From an uncultured Pontibacter sp. (GTDB taxonomy: Bacteria > Bacteroidota > Bacteroidia > Cytophagales > Hymenobacteraceae), in assembly GCF_947492645.1 (NCBI RefSeq), contig NZ_CANLMZ010000001.1, positions 434,001 through 498,000 of the forward strand: a stretch of DNA of 64,000 bases. Direction: 5' to 3'. Below are positions 60,314 to 64,000 of this stretch, piece after piece (position 1 is the first letter of the stretch; every line of letters begins with the position of its first letter). The notes beneath the pieces are model-generated. The model was given only the letters and a program-made list of their open reading frames with translations. It was not told where the DNA came from and searched no databases. The translations under genes were made by a program, and so were the position numbers.

Positions 60314-61135
60314 ATGCTAACACCTAAAACTATGAAAATTACCACGTTCTTTCTGCTGGCATTATGGCTGTGCGCTTTACAGGGTACAAACACCACCCGC
60401 GAACAAGCACTAGAAAGCCTGGCAAACGCCGAACGCGACTTCTCAGCCACCTCCCAGGCCGAAGGCCTGCACCAGGCTTTTGTGGCGTATATGGCCGATG
60501 ATGGACTTGTATTTGCCCCGGCACCCACCAACGGGAAAAAACTACATGCCACAGCGCCGCCTAGTACTGCCTTGCTTACCTGGTACCCGGCTTATGCAGA
60601 TATTTCCAGTTCTCTGGATTGGGGTTTTACAACGGGGCCATATCAGTTAAAAGCCACTCCAACGGATGATAAAATTGTAGGAGCAGGATTCTATTTGTCG
60701 GTTTGGCGAAAGCAGCCAGACGGCCAATGGAAAGTAGCGATTGATATGGGCAATTCATTCTCGCCAAACCTGCTGAAAACAGAAACCTATAAGCCGGCAG
60801 CACCTGGAGCAAGCAGCATTTCCAAAGGCACTCAAGAAAATCTGTTGGCAAAGGATGTGCAAAAAGTACAGCCTTATGATGCCGAAACTATCATTTACCG
60901 CCACGAGGAGTACCCACACAAGTATAAAAACGGTACAATTGAGCCAGCGGCAAGTATAACTTATACTAACCTGGGGCACGAGCTTTCTCCGGCCGAAGAC
61001 ATGGCTTATACTTATGGCAGCTATACCCATAACGTAGGCGAAAAAGCAGAGAAAGGGCATTACCTGAAAGTATGGAAAATGCTGGACGGACAATGGAAGT
61101 TAGCGGCACACAACCTGGTACCTGACAGAAAGTAG
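60314..61135 (+). CDS. Exported protein with two NTF2/DUF4440-like domains
   Basis: A 273-residue protein. A hydrophobic N-terminus (MKITTFFLLALWLCALQG, starting at the second ATG, 60332, or six residues earlier at 60314) predicts export. Two similar segments follow. The first (about 28-155) has REQALESLANAERDFSATSQAEGLHQAFVAYMADDGLVFAP and ends VWRKQPDGQWKVAIDMG. The second (about 175-273) ends KVWKMLDGQWKLAAHNL. The paired endings W-x-x-DGQWK-x-A are typical of SnoaL/DUF4440-type cone folds, suggesting an internal duplication. No catalytic residues are evident. The stop is 5 bp from the convergent RelA/SpoT-domain gene. Confidence 0.75.
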   Translation: MLTPKTMKITTFFLLALWLCALQGTNTTREQALESLANAERDFSATSQAEGLHQAFVAYMADDGLVFAPAPTNGKKLHATAPPSTALLTWYPAYADISSSLDWGFTTGPYQLKATPTDDKIVGAGFYLSVWRKQPDGQWKVAIDMGNSFSPNLLKTETYKPAAPGASSISKGTQENLLAKDVQKVQPYDAETIIYRHEEYPHKYKNGTIEPAASITYTNLGHELSPAEDMAYTYGSYTHNVGEKAEKGHYLKVWKMLDGQWKLAAHNLVPDRK

Positions 61136-61140
61136 CGCAA

Positions 61141-62007
61141 CTACTTACCTACCAACCTTGCCAGGCAAGTATACAGGTACTGTTTTTCCTGTTCATCAAC
61201 GGGTAGCTTATTAATGTGGGCGTGCAACTGTGCAATTGTAACGCTGGCGCTTGCTGGTGCTGTATTAGTATATGTGTGCAACTCATTAGAAAGGGCCTGT
61301 ATCTGTGTGGCTACCTGGTCGGCGTTGGTAGTAAACTGGTTTAAAAGCCAAAGCAGTCTGTTCAATAATTCGCTTGGTTCCTGAACGGGGTACCGTATGC
61401 AATGGTCTATTTCACTCCAGCCTTCCTCAAACAAGGTTTTTACCTGAATCTCCGCAAAATACTGCTGTTTATTGGGCTTTACCCTGACGATAAAATGCTC
61501 TGCTTTATACCCTTTCAGGTTGATCAGTACTTTATACTTAAGTGCTTCAAACTGCTTGGCCTCTACTGTGTCTTTGCTTTTCAGGTAAGCGTATGGCTCC
61601 CGCTTTAGCTCCCACAATTGCTGTATGTGCTCGCCAATGCCCTGCCAGGATTCTTTGTAGAGATGCAGTAGGCGCACGCCAATCAGGTCGTTTATAAACT
61701 CGAGGTAGTTGGCGGCGGTAAAGTTACGGTGGGGGTACTCCTTCTTTTTGCGCAGAATCTTTTTGAGCAGGTGCAGCGGCTCTTTTACACGGTAGCGCAC
61801 CGCATGCACATCCTTTTGCCGTTTCAGGGTGTTTGCCAGCAGCAGACCGATATCCTCCAGCTCATTAAGGCGGTAAATGTAATCGTTGTAGATGGTTACC
61901 AGTTCCTGCGCCTCTATACCCTGCTTGTGCAGCTCTTCCGCACTTGTATCAAGTATAGAAAGTATAAAAGGTAAGGTAGCTCTCTTAAAACCGCTGTTTA
62001 TGCCCAT
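61141..62007 (-). CDS. RelA/SpoT-domain protein (small alarmone synthetase-like)
   Basis: A 288-residue protein with a RelA/SpoT synthetase-type domain at about residues 60-215 and no HD hydrolase, TGS or ACT domain. Visible elements are RVKEPLHLLKKILRKK (the basic ATP-site segment), FINDLIGVRLLHLY (the conserved D-x-x-G-x-R strand), LKGYKAEHFIVRV where synthetases usually have GYRSxH, and AEIQVKTLFEEGWSEIDH with the E-x-Q-x-[RK]-T signature. The last (EIQ...EIDH) is intact. Residues that would read GYRS are changed to GYKA, so (p)ppGpp synthesis is probable but not certain. It might also be a toxin-type or pyrophosphokinase variant. N-terminal about 55 and C-terminal about 75 residues are helical extensions. 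Confidence 0.75.
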   Translation of the reverse strand: MGINSGFKRATLPFILSILDTSAEELHKQGIEAQELVTIYNDYIYRLNELEDIGLLLANTLKRQKDVHAVRYRVKEPLHLLKKILRKKKEYPHRNFTAANYLEFINDLIGVRLLHLYKESWQGIGEHIQQLWELKREPYAYLKSKDTVEAKQFEALKYKVLINLKGYKAEHFIVRVKPNKQQYFAEIQVKTLFEEGWSEIDHCIRYPVQEPSELLNRLLWLLNQFTTNADQVATQIQALSNELHTYTNTAPASASVTIAQLHAHINKLPVDEQEKQYLYTCLARLVGK

Positions 62008-62103
62008 TACAAAGAGGCGTTACTCTGCCCCTAATGAAGGTATAATCGTATTTGCAGCTAAATGTTGCAGTTTATCGCCTTGGCCGGGCATACTTTCTGC
62101 TTA

Positions 62104-63375
62104 TTATTCTTTCAAACCCAACTGCGCATTAATGAGCGGCGTTTTTGGAGCCAGAAAAAAACCGGTAAGGCTGGCAAACATTATTGGTATAAACTGGTGA
62201 AAGCCTGTTAAAGTAGATAGTAGGATAATCGTGCTGATAGGCGTACGCGTAACACAGGCATTGATCGCAGCCATGCAACTGACAAGTATAAGCGGCAGGT
62301 TCTGCCCCGGAAAGATAGTATGAACAATCATGCCCACCGTAGCACCGACAAAAAAGAGCGGAATGATAAAGCCGCCGCGCCAGCCGGAGGTAACTGTGAA
62401 GGCAATAGCCAGTATTTTAGCAACTAAAAGTATAACCAGAAACTCCAGCGTAAATTTCTCTTCCAGCAGTATATTCAGCTCATCGTGGCTGAAGTAGCGT
62501 GAAAGCGGCACGTAGTAGGCAATGGTGCCAATCAGCAAACCTCCAACAGCCATCTTAACATAAATGGGCACATTAAACTTTCGGAACATAAACCGGCATT
62601 GGCGCACAGTAAAAATAAACAGCCACCCTGCTGCCGTGCCTGCCAGGGCGTAGAGTATAGCGTAGAAGAAATCGTTAAGCTCGGGTGTGGAGTAAACCGG
62701 AAAATTCCAGGTAGGGCCGATGCCAATGTGCGTGATAAGGATAAAGATGACATAGCTGGAGCAACTGGCCACAAAAGCAGGTATTAGTGCCTGGTAATAC
62801 TCTACCACATGCTTGTGGTGCAGGATTTCGAGGGCAAACAAGGTGCCGCCCAGCGGTGCTCCAAACAATGCCGTGAACGCGGCAGCCATACCGGCTATTG
62901 TTAGCGAGCGCAGGTCTTCGCCTCGTATTTTAAGCTTTTTGGCAATCCAGGTGCCCGTAGAGCCCACTACCTGCACCAGCGGTGCTTCTGGCCCGGCACT
63001 TCCGCCGCTGGCAATGCAAAGCCACGACGACAGGATCATAGACGGATTGTTCTTTGGTTCCAGGTGGCCGCCTTTAAAGCGGATATTGTTCACGATAAGG
63101 TCCATTTCGCCCGGATCGCCGAGTTTATGGATGATGAAGCCTGCCAGTAAGCCAGCGCCAGCCATAAGTGGTATCACCCAAAGCCCCTGCACCGGAGCCA
63201 GAAAATGAAGAAATCCCTCCAGCACCGTCCAGTAAAAGCCGGCGATTATACCTCCCACAATACCAATAGCCACCCACAGCAAAAATATCTTGCTGAACAC
63301 AAAGGGGTTGAACTGTAGCGGATAGTTTAGCTGGTTACGCAGCGTAACGGCCAGTCGTCTTCTCTTAAAGTCCAT
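62104..63375 (-). CDS. ClC-family chloride channel/transporter
   Basis: A 423-residue membrane protein with about 12 hydrophobic segments. ClC signature regions visible are GGSAGPEAPLVQVVGSTGTW (the GxxGPxVQ filter with its glutamate, about residues 118-137), FGAPLGGTLFALEILHHKH, and GWRGGFIIPLFFVGATVG (the GxFxP motif). ACVTRTPISTIILLSTLTG follows. Both ion-path motifs are intact, so it probably moves chloride or exchanges Cl- for H+. No CBS domains follow, unlike many eukaryotic ClCs. Monocistronic, upstream of the RelA/SpoT-domain gene on the same strand with 96 bp between them. Confidence 0.9.
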   Translation of the reverse strand: MDFKRRRLAVTLRNQLNYPLQFNPFVFSKIFLLWVAIGIVGGIIAGFYWTVLEGFLHFLAPVQGLWVIPLMAGAGLLAGFIIHKLGDPGEMDLIVNNIRFKGGHLEPKNNPSMILSSWLCIASGGSAGPEAPLVQVVGSTGTWIAKKLKIRGEDLRSLTIAGMAAAFTALFGAPLGGTLFALEILHHKHVVEYYQALIPAFVASCSSYVIFILITHIGIGPTWNFPVYSTPELNDFFYAILYALAGTAAGWLFIFTVRQCRFMFRKFNVPIYVKMAVGGLLIGTIAYYVPLSRYFSHDELNILLEEKFTLEFLVILLVAKILAIAFTVTSGWRGGFIIPLFFVGATVGMIVHTIFPGQNLPLILVSCMAAINACVTRTPISTIILLSTLTGFHQFIPIMFASLTGFFLAPKTPLINAQLGLKE

Positions 63376-63462
63376 CCTGCAAAAGTACGCAGAAATGCAG
63401 AGGCAGGTAAAGGAGAATTCAAATCAAAGTATTAAGCTGCTATTTACAGGGCAGTAAGATCT

Positions 63463-63515
63463 GCTGTATATACCTGTTGTTTACTGCTGTGCTCTAAATA
63501 ACAGGTATATACAGC
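63463..63515. repeat. 16-bp perfect inverted repeat downstream of the aldehyde dehydrogenase gene
   Basis: GCTGTATATACCTGTT (63463-63478) is repeated in reverse complement at 63500-63515, with a 21-nt loop. It is 10 bp beyond the aldehyde dehydrogenase stop and 87 bp before the ClC start. No T-run follows on either strand. It could be a terminator of unusual form or an operator for the ClC gene. Confidence 0.55.
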
Positions 63516-63525
63516 CAAAGTATAC

Positions 63526-64000
63526 TTACAACTTCACGCAAATATTTTGGGGCTCGGTAAAGAAGCGCAGTGCCTCAAAACCGCCTTCGCGGCCCACACC
63601 TGAGTTTTTCATGCCACCGAAAGGCGTGCGGAGATCGCGCAGGAGCCAGGTGTTTATCCAGATGATGCCCGAATGAACCTGGTGTGCCACGCGGTGTGCC
63701 CGTTGCAAATTACTTGTCCAGATAGTGGCAGAGAGGCCATAGTCGGTGCAGTTGGCGTATTGGATCACTTCCTCTTCGGTATCAAAAGGCATAAGCGTAA
63801 CTACAGGGCCGAAGATCTCCTCGGTGTTGGTGCGGCAGTTGTAAGGCAGGCCTTCGATTATAGTTGGTGCTATAAACCAGCCTTTGCTGCAACGGCCTTC
63901 TACCTGTACCTGGTGACCACCGGTGAGTATAGTCCCGCCTTCCTGCTTGGCCAACTCAATATAAGAAAGCACTTTTTGCATGTGTTGCTCCGATACCACG
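63526..64000 (-). CDS. Aldehyde dehydrogenase, C-terminal part (truncated by window edge)
   Basis: The C-terminal 157-158 residues of an NAD(P)-dependent aldehyde dehydrogenase of about 480 residues; the 5' two-thirds, including the catalytic cysteine, lie beyond the window. Visible are GWFIAPTIIEGLPYNCRTNTEEIFGPVVTLMPF, holding the conserved EEIFGPV motif, then ANCTDYGLSATIWTSN, the segment GIIWINTWLLRDLRTPFGGMKNSGVGREGGFEALRFFTEPQNICVKL. TPFGGMKNSGVGREGG is the usual C-terminal signature. The ending resembles 2-aminomuconic or 2-hydroxymuconic semialdehyde dehydrogenases, so the substrate could be of that type, but this is not provable from the fragment. The gene continues to the right. Confidence 0.9.
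   Translation of the reverse strand, partial: VVSEQHMQKVLSYIELAKQEGGTILTGGHQVQVEGRCSKGWFIAPTIIEGLPYNCRTNTEEIFGPVVTLMPFDTEEEVIQYANCTDYGLSATIWTSNLQRAHRVAHQVHSGIIWINTWLLRDLRTPFGGMKNSGVGREGGFEALRFFTEPQNICVKL

Larger units (their letters stand above)
1..64000. repeat. Dispersed AAGTATA/TATACTT motif family
   Basis: The heptamer AAGTATA or its complement recurs across the window in both orientations. Examples: 3383, 7153, 8208, 16054, 34711, 36733, 41104, 42487, 43331, 44395, 46665 and 46701. A hand count between 34801 and 47940 gave about 35 copies, where base composition (about 45% GC, my estimate) would give 2-3. Inside genes it is read as Ser-Ile (AGT ATA), Lys-Tyr (AAG TAT) and, reversed, as Ile-Leu (ATA CTT) or Tyr-Phe, so codon preference alone does not explain it. 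It also occurs in intergenic DNA and in terminator stems and loops (46660-46710, 16975-17016). Self-complementary forms occur at 7963-7972, 16051-16062, 36159-36168 and 63518-63527. Its function is unknown to me. Confidence 0.75.

Noticed and set aside
61141..62007. Toxin-antitoxin pair with the RelA/SpoT-domain gene
   Set aside because: No small same-strand partner lies next to it. The convergent DUF4440-like gene has a signal peptide, which does not fit a cytoplasmic antitoxin.

Overview
The window is chromosomal DNA from a Bacteroidota bacterium, most likely Cytophagales/Hymenobacteraceae (Pontibacter-like). Support comes from Type IX secretion (T9SS) C-terminal sorting domains on two giant surface proteins, the conserved nusB / DUF1573 / yajC / ybbR / coaE order, a long-form NusB, a flotillin-like FloA with NfeD, promoters of the TTG-N19-TAnnTTTG class, and few Shine-Dalgarno sites. 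No prophage, insertion sequence, CRISPR array or conjugative element was seen. The only RNA gene found is one tRNA-Val.

Layout: 0-7 kb holds the start of an ABC transporter (minus strand, cut by the window edge), leucine dehydrogenase, and a plus-strand run nusB-ytxH-icd-DUF1573-yajC-ybbR-coaE, then tRNA-Val on the minus strand. 7-19 kb has an AsmA-family protein, an MscS channel paired with a second amino-acid dehydrogenase, an ArsR-type regulator, hemA, an orphan histidine kinase, a FemAB/GNAT-like acyltransferase and a large NhaC antiporter. 19-34 kb is the accessory-looking part: a 2484-residue repetitive T9SS surface protein facing a 1759-residue T9SS subtilisin-like protease. 34-42.9 kb is housekeeping (DMT transporter, dusB, CPBP protease, cdsA, glutamate dehydrogenase, psd, free-Met-sulfoxide reductase, ribD, prmC). 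42.9-46.7 kb is a nucleotide-sugar cluster (acyltransferase, galE, rfbB, rfbA). 46.7-64 kb has chrA, a 2-oxoglutarate/Fe(II) oxygenase, lipoproteins, nfeD-floA, proS, a Tyr/Gly-rich lipoprotein plus a FadL-like outer-membrane protein, S9 and S41 peptidases, a RelA/SpoT-domain protein, a ClC channel and the C-terminal third of an aldehyde dehydrogenase.

Functional links: three members of the Glu/Leu/Phe/Val dehydrogenase superfamily lie within 39 kb; cdsA and psd belong to the same phosphatidylethanolamine pathway; rfbA+rfbB+galE+acyltransferase look like partial supply of a modified dTDP- or UDP-sugar; the two T9SS giants would both act at the cell surface.

The most unusual signal is not a gene. 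The heptamer AAGTATA (and its complement TATACTT) is strongly over-represented, in all reading frames, on both strands, in genes and between genes, and inside terminator stems. A hand count gives about 35 copies in the 13.1 kb from 34801 to 47940, against roughly 2-3 expected from base composition. The giant surface-protein gene is almost free of it (1 copy in its first 7 kb), and rfbB-rfbA has one copy in 2 kb. This resembles the behaviour of a dispersed genome-signature motif such as a DNA-uptake or chromosome-organising sequence. All positions and counts were read by eye, without any database search.
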